Shown one piece after another: positions 28,091-34,864 of a stretch of 35,743 nucleotides of DNA. Both the position numbers and the translations under genes were made by a program. The notes under the pieces were generated by a model. The model did not search any database. It was not told the DNA's origin and saw only the letters and a program-made list of their open reading frames with translations. The DNA is from Nocardioidaceae bacterium (GTDB taxonomy: Bacteria; Actinomycetota; Actinomycetes; Propionibacteriales; Nocardioidaceae): the NCBI GenBank assembly GCA_013697585.1, contig JACCWP010000205.1:1-35743 (forward strand), in the 5' to 3' direction. Within the stretch, counting starts at the first letter, position 1, and the number at the start of each line of letters is the position of its first letter.

Positions 28091-29617
28091 GTGACCACCG
28101 CCGCCCAAGGACCGGCCGTTCTCGGTCGCTACCGCCTGCTGCGCGGCATCGGCGAGGGGGGCATGGGCGTGGTCCACCTGGCCAGCGGGCCCGACGGCTC
28201 GCGGGTCGCGCTCAAGGTGCTGCGCCCGCACGTCGTGGGGGACCGCGAGGGCCGCGAACGTCTGGCCCGCGAGGTCACGTCGTTGCAACGGGTACGCAGC
28301 GCACGCGTAGCCGAGTTCCTCGACGCCGACCCCTGGGGGCCGATCCCCTACGTCGTCACCCGCTTCGTACCGGGACTGTCGCTGTCGGACTACGTCGGGG
28401 AGTACGGGCCGATGCGCGGCCAGCCGGTTCTGCGGATGGCCGGCGGGCTCGCGGAGGCGCTGGCCGCCGTGCACGCGGTCGGGGTGGTACACCGCGACGT
28501 CAAGCCCTCCAACGTGCTGATCGAGGGCGGGGAGCCGGTGCTGATCGACTTCGGCTTGGCCAGAGCAGCCGAGGACGCGTCCCTCACGGTGACCGGCTGG
28601 ATGATGGGAACGCCGGCCTACCTCAGCCCGGAGATCGCACTCGGCCTCGAGCCCGGTCCAGCCACCGACGTGCACTCGTGGGCAACCACGGTGGCCTACG
28701 CCTGCCGGGGGTCGAGCCCGTTCGGACGCGGACCGCAGCCCGTGCTGCTCGACCGGGTCCGGCGCAACGAGTACGACCTCGAGGGTGTGCCGCCAGACCT
28801 GCGCGAGGTGCTGGTGGCGTGCCTTGCCAGCGATCCGCAGGCGCGGCCGTCGGCGACCGTACTCGCCGGCTGGCTGGCCGGACCGCACGGGGCAGCCACC
28901 GCGACAGTGCACGTGCCAGCCGCACCGCAGCCGCCGCGGGTCGCGACCCAGGTGCTGCCCGGACCTACCGGCCACCCGCCGTGGTCACCGGTCGGGTCGG
29001 GTGCCGGCTCCGGGTCGCCGACAGCCGCGCCGTTCGGCCCTGTCGAGCCACCTCCCGTCCGGCGTCCGCCTGCCGAGCGAGTTGCCGCTGTGGCGCTGTG
29101 GACGCTGGTGAGCCTCCTGGCCGTGGCGGTGTTCGCCGCGATGCCGTACGTGTCCGCGACGCTCGGCTGGCTAATGGTCGCAACCCTGGTCACCTGCCGG
29201 CAGGCGGTGGAGGCGCTGCGCCGGCGTCGCTCGCTGCGTGGCGTGCGCCGCGGCGATCGGGCGGTCGCGACGGTGACAGCGCCGTGGCACGTGGTTCGCG
29301 GGATCACCCACGCCGCCGTCCTGGTGGGGACCGCGATGGTCGCTGCCGGTCTGGTCGACGGGCTGCTGCACCTCGGGGCGGTGCGCGCCCGCTACCTGGT
29401 GTGGGCCGGCGCAGTCGCCTTCTGCGTGGTGCTGTGGCGCGGTCCTGGTGGCTACGTGCTGCACCGCCCGGTGCACCGGGTCGTGGACCGGGGCGCCTCG
29501 GCCGGGGTGTGGGCGTTCGCGCTGTGCTGGGTGCTTGCTGCTCTGGTCGCCGGGACCATCGCCCTCGTCCAGGGAGTCGGAACCATCTGGTTCCCCGCCG
29601 ACGGCCCGCCGCTGTGA
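28091..29617 (+). CDS. Membrane-associated Ser/Thr protein kinase
   Basis: A 508-residue eukaryotic-type (Hanks) kinase. The kinase domain (about 12-265) has the glycine loop GIGEGGMGVVHLA, Lys42 (VALKVL), the catalytic HRDVKPSN (Asp136), DFG and GTPAYLSPE, so all key residues are intact. A Pro/Gly-rich linker (about 270-328) leads to a C-terminal region with about five hydrophobic helices (near 331-352, 357-369, 405-428, 434-449 and 471-494). It lacks the single helix plus extracytoplasmic PASTA or sensor domain of PknB; its signal input is not obvious. The GTG at 28091 is set by the TACCGT promoter. It separates ilvE from cimA; a regulatory link to that pathway is not shown. Confidence 0.92.
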   Translation: MTTAAQGPAVLGRYRLLRGIGEGGMGVVHLASGPDGSRVALKVLRPHVVGDREGRERLAREVTSLQRVRSARVAEFLDADPWGPIPYVVTRFVPGLSLSDYVGEYGPMRGQPVLRMAGGLAEALAAVHAVGVVHRDVKPSNVLIEGGEPVLIDFGLARAAEDASLTVTGWMMGTPAYLSPEIALGLEPGPATDVHSWATTVAYACRGSSPFGRGPQPVLLDRVRRNEYDLEGVPPDLREVLVACLASDPQARPSATVLAGWLAGPHGAATATVHVPAAPQPPRVATQVLPGPTGHPPWSPVGSGAGSGSPTAAPFGPVEPPPVRRPPAERVAAVALWTLVSLLAVAVFAAMPYVSATLGWLMVATLVTCRQAVEALRRRRSLRGVRRGDRAVATVTAPWHVVRGITHAAVLVGTAMVAAGLVDGLLHLGAVRARYLVWAGAVAFCVVLWRGPGGYVLHRPVHRVVDRGASAGVWAFALCWVLAALVAGTIALVQGVGTIWFPADGPPL

Positions 29618-29627
29618 CCGGCTACAG

Positions 29628-29666
29628 GGTGGGCTGGACGCTCGGATGTCGAGGGCGGGTCCCACC
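29628..29666 (+). terminator. Weak inverted repeat after the kinase gene
   Basis: GGTGGG (29628-29633) with CCCACC (29661-29666), 27-nt loop, no T tract. Possibly marks the end of the kinase transcript. Confidence 0.25.
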
Positions 29667-29682
29667 ATGTGGCGATCCGTGC

Positions 29683-29688
29683 GATGCT
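29683..29688 (+). promoter_or_regulatory. -10 element of the cimA leader transcript
   Basis: GATGCT, six bases, then the leader GTG at 29695. It resembles the GACGCT -10 of the ilvB leader. No good -35 is seen. Confidence 0.4.
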
Positions 29689-29694
29689 GCCGGT

Positions 29695-29727
29695 GTGACG
29701 CAGCAGCGCCGCATCGTCATCGCCTAG
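29695..29727 (+). CDS. cimA leader peptide (attenuator)
   Basis: A 10-codon ORF, MTQQRRIVIA, whose only branched residues are consecutive Ile-Val-Ile just before the stop. Isoleucine is the end product of the citramalate pathway, so the codons match the gene controlled. The stop codon is followed at once by a 14-bp hairpin and then an intrinsic terminator before cimA. GTG start with -10-like GATGCT six bases upstream, as in the ilvB leader. The leader and terminator are directly visible; the regulation is inferred from the pattern. Confidence 0.7.
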   Translation: MTQQRRIVIA

Positions 29728-29756
29728 CGCGCCCGCGGCCCCGGCCGCCGGCGCGC
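29727..29756 (+). promoter_or_regulatory. 14-bp leader hairpin of the cimA attenuator
   Basis: 29727-29740 pairs with 29743-29756 around a two-base CC loop, with a single C-C mismatch. It starts at the last base of the leader stop codon, so a ribosome at the stop would mask its 5' arm while one stalled at the Ile codons, only about two codons upstream, would mask it partly too. Confidence 0.6.
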
Positions 29757-29786
29757 AGACCTCTCGTACGCACGGGGGGTCTTTTT
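29757..29786 (+). terminator. Intrinsic terminator (attenuator) before cimA
   Basis: AGACCTC (29757-29763) pairs with GGGGTCT (29776-29782, one G-U pair), followed by TTTTT (29782-29786). It lies between the Ile-Val-Ile leader and the cimA ribosome site and so acts on read-through into cimA. Confidence 0.8.
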
Positions 29787-29815
29787 GTTTGTTGCTCCGG
29801 CCCCTGGAGACTCCG

Positions 29816-31402
29816 ATGTCCGACGACCTCCACGTCTACGACACCACGCTTCGCGACGGTGCCCAACAGGAGGGACTGAACCTCTCGGTCGTCGACAAGC
29901 TCGCGATCGCCCACCATCTCGACGACCTGGGGGTCGGCTACATCGAGGGCGGCTGGCCGGGAGCGGTGCCCAAGGACTCTGAGTTCTTTGCCCGGGCGCG
30001 AGCCGAGCTCGACCTGCGCCGGGCCATCCTGACCGCGTTCGGCGCGACCAGGCGCCCGGGGACGCGCGCCGCCGACGACCGCCAGGTCGGCGCCCTGCGC
30101 GAGTCGGGCGCCGCGGTGGTATGCCTGGTGGCCAAGAGCCACGTGGGCCACGTCGAGCGGGCGTTGCGTACCAGCACCGCTGAGAACCTCGCCATGGTGC
30201 GCGACACCGTGACCCACCTGCGTGAGCACGGCCAGCGGGTCTTCGTCGACCTGGAGCACTTCTTCGACGGCTATCGAGACGACTCTGCCTACGCGTTGGA
30301 GGTGGTGCGGTCGGCTGCCGAGTCGGGCGCCGAGGTGGTCGTCCTGTGTGACACCAACGGCGGCATGCTGCCTCCGCAGGTGGGCGACGCCGTCGGTGAG
30401 GTGTTGGCCGGGAGTGGCGTGCGGCTAGGCATCCACTGCCACAACGACACCGGCTGCGCGGTCGCCAACACCCTGGCCGCAGTCGGTGCGGGCGCGAGCC
30501 ATGTCCAGGGCACGGTCAACGGCTATGGCGAGCGCACCGGCAACGCCGACCTGCTCACCGTGGTGTCCAACCTGGAGCTCAAGCAAGGAAAGCCGGTGCT
30601 GCCCCCTGGCGCGCTCGGCGACGCCACCCGGATCGCGCACGCCATCGCCGAGGTGACCAACGTGCCGCCCTCGTCGCGCCAGCCCTACGTCGGGGTGTCG
30701 GCCTTCGCGCACAAGGCCGGCCTGCACGCCAGCGCGATCAGGATCGACCCCGACCTCTATCAGCACATCGACCCCGAGCGCGTCGGAAACGACATGCGGC
30801 TGCTGGTGTCGGAGATGGCCGGCCGCGCGAGCATCGAGCTCAAGGGCAAGGAGCTGGGGTTCGACCTCTCCGGCGACCGCGCGCTGGTCTCCCGGGTCAC
30901 CGACCGGGTCAAGCGGCTGGAGCAGGTTGGCTACACCTTCGAGGCGGCCGATGCGTCGTTCGAGCTGTTGCTCGTGGAGGAGATCGAGGGACGCCGTCCC
31001 GCGTACTTCGAGGTGGAGTCGTGGCGGGTCATCACCGAGTCGGCGACGGCGGGGGAGGCGCTCTCGGAGGCGACGGTCAAGCTGCGTGCCGGAGGTGAGC
31101 GGATCGTCGTGACGGGCGAGGGGAACGGGCCTGTCAACGCGCTCGATCAGGCACTGCGGCGATCCATCGGGCAGGCCTACCCGCCCGTGGCGGCGTTCGA
31201 GCTGATCGACTACCGGGTGCGGATCCTCGACCAGGGCCACGGCACCGACGCGGTGATCCGGGTCCTGATCGAGACCGCCGACGGGGCAGACGCGTGGGTG
31301 ACCGTCGGGGTCGGTCACAACATCGTCGAGGCCTCGTGGGAAGCGCTGTGCGACGCGATCACGTACGGCCTGCGACGCCACTCCCTGCGGCAGCTGGAGT
31401 GA
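29816..31402 (+). CDS. cimA: Citramalate synthase
   Basis: Condenses pyruvate with acetyl-CoA to (R)-citramalate, the entry to threonine-independent isoleucine synthesis; LeuCD and LeuB then give 2-ketobutyrate. The 528-residue protein belongs to the LeuA/homocitrate synthase family. The N-terminal TIM barrel has DTTLRDGAQQEG (Asp9, Arg13, Asp14) and the metal site HCHND (His207, His209). A linker and a C-terminal LeuA-type dimer regulatory domain (about 400-528) follow. The GAQQEG and FFDGY motifs are those of the CimA subgroup rather than of LeuA. ATG 29816 has GGAGA at 29806-29810. Expression is probably attenuated through the upstream leader. LeuA-type 2-isopropylmalate synthase is the alternative, considered less likely. 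Confidence 0.93.
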   Translation: MSDDLHVYDTTLRDGAQQEGLNLSVVDKLAIAHHLDDLGVGYIEGGWPGAVPKDSEFFARARAELDLRRAILTAFGATRRPGTRAADDRQVGALRESGAAVVCLVAKSHVGHVERALRTSTAENLAMVRDTVTHLREHGQRVFVDLEHFFDGYRDDSAYALEVVRSAAESGAEVVVLCDTNGGMLPPQVGDAVGEVLAGSGVRLGIHCHNDTGCAVANTLAAVGAGASHVQGTVNGYGERTGNADLLTVVSNLELKQGKPVLPPGALGDATRIAHAIAEVTNVPPSSRQPYVGVSAFAHKAGLHASAIRIDPDLYQHIDPERVGNDMRLLVSEMAGRASIELKGKELGFDLSGDRALVSRVTDRVKRLEQVGYTFEAADASFELLLVEEIEGRRPAYFEVESWRVITESATAGEALSEATVKLRAGGERIVVTGEGNGPVNALDQALRRSIGQAYPPVAAFELIDYRVRILDQGHGTDAVIRVLIETADGADAWVTVGVGHNIVEASWEALCDAITYGLRRHSLRQLE

Positions 31403-31506
31403 GCTGGTCGCTCGGTCGAACAGGTTCGGCTGGCTCTGCGCACTGAGCCCACGGTCGGGTTGCAGGTCGGGGCTCCGCCGCCGCCCAGCTCGGCTGACCC
31501 ACTCGG

Positions 31507-31512
31507 TAGCCT
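31507..31512 (+). promoter_or_regulatory. -10 element of the DUF1697 gene
   Basis: TAGCCT, six bases, then GTG 31519, with no ribosome site: a leaderless arrangement. Confidence 0.5.
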
Positions 31513-31518
31513 GCGGCC

Positions 31519-32061
31519 GTGCCGGTCTGGGTGTCGATGCTGCGCGCGGTCAACCTCGGCGCTCGCAACAAGGTGGCCATGCCGGTGCTGCGCGAGCTGC
31601 TCGCTCAGGCGGGCTTCGACGATATCCGGACGTATGTGCAGAGCGGCAACATCGTCACCAGTTCGCCGCACCGCAGCCCGGCCCGGGTCGGGTCGCTGAT
31701 CGGGGCGGTGGTCAAGGAGCACTTCGCCGTTGACACACCGGTGGTCGTACGCAGTCCGCTGCAGCTGGCCGACGTGCTGGCGTGGAACCCGTTCCCCGAG
31801 GCCGCTGCCCGCGAGCCCAAGATGGTCCAGGTGATCCATCTCACCGGCACCCCGGACGCTGCTGCGGTGCAGGGGCTGCTGGCCGCCGACGTGGGTGCCG
31901 ACGCGGTGGTGGCCAGGGGTGAGGAGCTGGTCGTGCACTATGCAGGAGGCGTGCACGCCAGCCCGGCCGACCGGGTGATCCGGTCAGCCCGGCTCGGCGT
32001 CGAGGGCACCGCGCGCAACTGGCGCACGCTCACTGCCTTGGTCGAGATGACCTCGGGCTGA
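31519..32061 (+). CDS. DUF1697 family protein
   Basis: A 180-residue soluble protein of the DUF1697 family, common in bacteria and without a known activity. The N-terminus has the family signature: VSMLRAVNLGARNKVAMPVLRELLAQAGF, then RTYVQSGNIV. A second conserved block is WNPFPEAAAREPKMVQVIHL. No catalytic motif or localisation signal is seen. The GTG start at 31519 is set by TAGCCT six bases upstream. It stands alone, 49 bp before the FAH-family gene on the same strand, and could be co-expressed, although that gene has its own -10 element. Confidence 0.9.
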   Translation: MPVWVSMLRAVNLGARNKVAMPVLRELLAQAGFDDIRTYVQSGNIVTSSPHRSPARVGSLIGAVVKEHFAVDTPVVVRSPLQLADVLAWNPFPEAAAREPKMVQVIHLTGTPDAAAVQGLLAADVGADAVVARGEELVVHYAGGVHASPADRVIRSARLGVEGTARNWRTLTALVEMTSG

Positions 32062-32097
32062 GCCCGACCGCGGCGCGAGCCGTACCGGCGCGGTGGT

Positions 32098-32103
32098 TAC
32101 TCT
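32098..32103 (+). promoter_or_regulatory. -10 element of the FAH-gltX operon
   Basis: TACTCT, seven bases, then GTG 32111. Leaderless start inferred for the FAH-family gene and hence for gltX. Confidence 0.45.
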
Positions 32104-32110
32104 CGCGGGC

Positions 32111-32890
32111 GTGCGGGTCGCGAGGTTCAGCAGCGCCGGCGGAGAGCCCCGGTTCGGGGTGATCGGCGTGGCCGACGGGGTCGACGTCGTCGCGGCGCTG
32201 GCTGGTGACCCCCTGTACGCCGGGATCGAGCTCACCGGCGAGCGGCAGCCCCTCGCCGACGTGCGGCTGCTCGCACCCGTGATCCCGCGCAGCAAGGCGG
32301 TGGGGATCGGTCGCAACTACGCGGCGCACGCGGCCGAGCTGGGCAACGAGGCACCCGGCGAGCCGCTGATGTTTCTCAAGCCGAACACCAGCGTCGTCGG
32401 GCCGGGTGACCCGATCGTGCACCCACAGCAGACCGACGACCTGCAGTACGAGGGCGAGCTCGCGGTCGTCATCGGCCGCATCTGCAAGGACGTGCCGATC
32501 GACCGTGTCCCAGCCGTGATCTACGGCTACACCGTGGCGAACGACGTCACCGCGCGCGATCTTCAGCGCGCGGACGCAACCTGGGCCCGGGCCAAGGGGT
32601 TCGACTCGTTCTGCCCGGTCGGGCCATGGATCGAGACCGACCTCGACGCGTCCGACCTGCGGGTCACCACCACCGTGAACGGCGAGCTGCGCCAGGACGG
32701 GCGTACCGCCCTGATGCTGTTCGACGTGGCAACGCTGGTCGCGTACGTGTCGTCGGTCATGACCCTGCTGCCGGGCGACCTCATCCTCACCGGCACGCCG
32801 GCCGGAGTGGGGACGGTGCGGCCCGGCGACGAGGTGTCGGTGACAGTGGAAGGTCTTGGCACATTGACCAACCCCGTGGTGGCGCCGTGA
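32111..32890 (+). CDS. Fumarylacetoacetate hydrolase (FAH) family protein
   Basis: A 259-residue metal-dependent enzyme of the FAH superfamily, whose members hydrolyse, hydrate or decarboxylate 2-oxo acids. The metal ligands are visible as Glu114 and Glu116 in [11 protein letters not shown] and Asp145 in [21 protein letters not shown] and [16 protein letters not shown] are also typical. GTG 32111 follows TACTCT by seven bases; an in-frame GTG at 32093 is less likely. In actinobacteria an FAH-family gene beside gltX is common, but the physiological substrate (oxaloacetate or acylpyruvate type) is not settled by sequence. Its TGA overlaps the gltX GTG, so gltX is translationally coupled to it. 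Confidence 0.93.
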   Translation: MRVARFSSAGGEPRFGVIGVADGVDVVAALAGDPLYAGIELTGERQPLADVRLLAPVIPRSKAVGIGRNYAAHAAELGNEAPGEPLMFLKPNTSVVGPGDPIVHPQQTDDLQYEGELAVVIGRICKDVPIDRVPAVIYGYTVANDVTARDLQRADATWARAKGFDSFCPVGPWIETDLDASDLRVTTTVNGELRQDGRTALMLFDVATLVAYVSSVMTLLPGDLILTGTPAGVGTVRPGDEVSVTVEGLGTLTNPVVAP

Positions 32891-34359
32891 GCGTGCGGGT
32901 GCGGTTCGCCCCGTCCCCGACCGGCAACCTACACGTCGGCAACGTGCGCACGGCGTTGTTCAACTGGGCGTACGCAAAGCACACTGGCGGAGCCTTTGTG
33001 TTCCGCGTCGAGGACACCGACGCCGCGCGGGATTCCGAGGAGTCCTATGCCAGGCTCGTCGACGCGCTGCGATGGCTAGGGCTCGACTGGGACGAGGGTC
33101 CGGAGGTGGGCGGGCCGCACGGACCGTACCGCCAGTCAGAGCGCGGCGACCTCTACTCCGACGTTGCACGCAGACTGCTGGAGTCAGGAGACGCCTACCT
33201 CGCGTACGACACCCCCGAGGAGCTGGAGGAGCGGCGCGAGGGGGCCAAGGCCGAGGGCCGGCACTCGGGCTATGACGGCTTGCACCGAGACCTGACCGCC
33301 GAGCAGCGCGCGGCCTTGGAGGCCGAGGGGCGCAAGGCGGTGCTGCGCTTTCGGATGCCGGACGAGGCGGTGACGTTCACCGACCTGGTGCGTGGCGAGA
33401 TCGGTTTCGAGGCCGCGCACGTCTCCGACTACGTGCTGGTGCGGGCCAACGGGCAACCGCTGTACACCTTCACCAACCCCGTCGACGACGCCACGATGGG
33501 CATCACCCACGTGCTGCGCGGCGAAGACCTGCTCAGCTCGACGCCGCGGCAGCTGCCGCTGCACCGGGCCATGGTGCGGCTGGGGATCGGGGAGGGGGTC
33601 GTGCCGGAATTCGGTCACCTGCCGTTCGTCCTGGGGCCGGGGAACCGCAAGCTGTCCAAGCGCGACCCGGGCGGCGGCCTGGCGGCTTACCGCGAGCGGG
33701 GCTTCCTGCCCGAGGGTCTGCTCAACTACCTGGCCCTGCTCGGCTGGTCGATCGGCGGAGACCGCGAGCTGTTCGACCTCGACGAGATGGCGGCGGCGTT
33801 CGAGGTCGGCCGGGTCAACCCCAACCCGGCGCAGTTCGACCTCAAGAAGTGCGAGGCGATCAACGGGCTCAAGATCCGCGGCATCGCGGCGGATGACTTC
33901 GCGGCTCGGCTGCTACCCCACCTGGTTGCCGTTGGCCTCGTGGCCGATCCGGTCTCTGACACCGACGCTCGCCTGCTTGCCGCGGCCGCGCCTCTGGTGC
34001 AGGAGAGGGTTGCCGTGCTGGCCGAGGCGGCGGCCCTGCTGGCGTTCCTGTTCGTCGACGACGCTGACTTCGCGGTCGATCCCGCCGACGCCGCGGCGAC
34101 GTTCACCGTGCAGGGCCGGCAGGCGGTCACCGCTGCGCGCGCCGCGCTGGCTGAGCTCGGCTCGTGGCGGACCGAGGCGATCGAGGAGGCCCTGCGGGCC
34201 GCGCTGGTCGAGGGGCTCGGCCTGAAACCGAGACACGCGTTCGGGCCGGTACGGGTCGCCACCACCGGCCGCCGCGTGTCGCCACCCCTGTTCGAGTCGC
34301 TGGAGCTGCTCGGCCGCGACCGCTCGCTGGCCCGCCTCGCCTCGGTGATGATCTCCTGA
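32887..34359 (+). CDS. gltX: Glutamyl-tRNA synthetase
   Basis: Class I synthetase charging tRNA(Glu) with glutamate; in organisms with GatCAB and no GlnRS it also misacylates tRNA(Gln). The 490-residue enzyme has the HIGH motif as HVGN (His16-Asn19, after FAPSPTGN), the KMSKS loop as KLSKR (Lys255-Arg259) and the usual C-terminal anticodon-binding helical region. GTG 32887 overlaps the FAH stop. Two tRNA genes, for Gln and Glu, follow within 400 bp, placing the enzyme beside both substrates. No GlnRS gene is in the window, so the non-discriminating activity is inferred from gatCAB. Confidence 0.97.
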   Translation: MSVRVRFAPSPTGNLHVGNVRTALFNWAYAKHTGGAFVFRVEDTDAARDSEESYARLVDALRWLGLDWDEGPEVGGPHGPYRQSERGDLYSDVARRLLESGDAYLAYDTPEELEERREGAKAEGRHSGYDGLHRDLTAEQRAALEAEGRKAVLRFRMPDEAVTFTDLVRGEIGFEAAHVSDYVLVRANGQPLYTFTNPVDDATMGITHVLRGEDLLSSTPRQLPLHRAMVRLGIGEGVVPEFGHLPFVLGPGNRKLSKRDPGGGLAAYRERGFLPEGLLNYLALLGWSIGGDRELFDLDEMAAAFEVGRVNPNPAQFDLKKCEAINGLKIRGIAADDFAARLLPHLVAVGLVADPVSDTDARLLAAAAPLVQERVAVLAEAAALLAFLFVDDADFAVDPADAAATFTVQGRQAVTAARAALAELGSWRTEAIEEALRAALVEGLGLKPRHAFGPVRVATTGRRVSPPLFESLELLGRDRSLARLASVMIS

Positions 34360-34402
34360 CCTGGCCGTGCCCGGATGCCTGCCTGCCTGCGCCACCGCCC
34401 GC

Positions 34403-34448
34403 GACGTCATCCATCCGGTGGCGTACTGGCGGCGTATCGGATGACGTC
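34403..34448. terminator. 10-bp perfect inverted repeat after gltX
   Basis: GACGTCATCC (34403-34412) and GGATGACGTC (34439-34448), perfect over ten bases with a 26-nt loop. It lies 44 bp after the gltX stop and 20 bp before the tRNA-Gln -35 element. No T tract. It is a likely end-of-transcript structure, but could be a regulator site. Confidence 0.5.
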
Positions 34449-34468
34449 CGGGGCGCGAGTCGTCGCGG

Positions 34469-34498
34469 TTGGGCGGTGCGCGACGGCTCGGGTAATGT
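34469..34498 (+). promoter_or_regulatory. tRNA-Gln promoter
   Basis: TTGGGC at 34469-34474, an 18-bp spacer and TAATGT at 34493-34498. Transcription would start near 34505, about 47 nt before the mature tRNA. Confidence 0.5.
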
Positions 34499-34551
34499 CT
34501 GGCCTCGGCCCGGCGGCTTCGGCCTCCAAGCACCGAGACGCCCGGCACCCA

Positions 34552-34623
34552 TGGGGTATGGGGTAATTGGCAGCCCGGCTGGTTCTGGTCCAGTTAGTCT
34601 AGGTTCGAGTCCTAGTACCCCAG
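34552..34623 (+). tRNA. tRNA-Gln (anticodon CUG)
   Basis: A 72-nt cloverleaf. The acceptor TGGGGTA pairs with TACCCCA, G34623 is the discriminator, the anticodon stem is GCTGG/CCAGT, and the loop TTCTGGT gives anticodon CTG. The T arm carries GGTTCGAGTCC. CCA is not encoded. It reads CAG codons and would be charged with Glu by GltX and amidated by GatCAB. Confidence 0.95.
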
Positions 34624-34649
34624 CGACGCGTTCCGTGCCCGGCACCCGG

Positions 34650-34655
34650 TAGCAT
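34650..34655 (+). promoter_or_regulatory. -10 element before tRNA-Glu
   Basis: TAGCAT ends 11 nt before the tRNA-Glu 5' end, so a transcript could begin only about 5 nt upstream of the mature tRNA. The -35 is weak; co-transcription with tRNA-Gln is the alternative. Confidence 0.35.
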
Positions 34656-34666
34656 CGCGTCGCGCT

Positions 34667-34742
34667 GGCCCCGTTGTGTAGCGGCCTAGCACGCCGCCCT
34701 CTCAAGGCGGTAGCGCGGGTTCGAATCCCGTCGGGGCTACCA
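34667..34742 (+). tRNA. tRNA-Glu (anticodon CUC)
   Basis: Acceptor GGCCCCG pairs with CGGGGCT (one G-U), discriminator A34739, then CCA at 34740-34742. The anticodon stem is CCGCC/GGCGG with loop CTCTCAA, giving anticodon CTC. The T arm has GGTTCGAATCC. It reads GAG codons. The 3' CCA is present in the DNA here but not in the neighbouring tRNA-Gln. Confidence 0.95.
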
Positions 34743-34864
34743 GCAGCTCGAATCAGCGCAGGGTGATCACGTCCGGGTGATGACTTCGTCTCGTCGGAGT
34801 CGAGAAGCGCGATGGTCGCGGCGACCTGGTCAGCGGACCTGCGGCTCCTGACAGCGCGCTGGAT

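Noticed and set aside
29757-29786. T-box riboswitch before cimA
   Set aside because: No specifier loop or conserved T-box sequence; the leader ORF and short length point to peptide-mediated attenuation.
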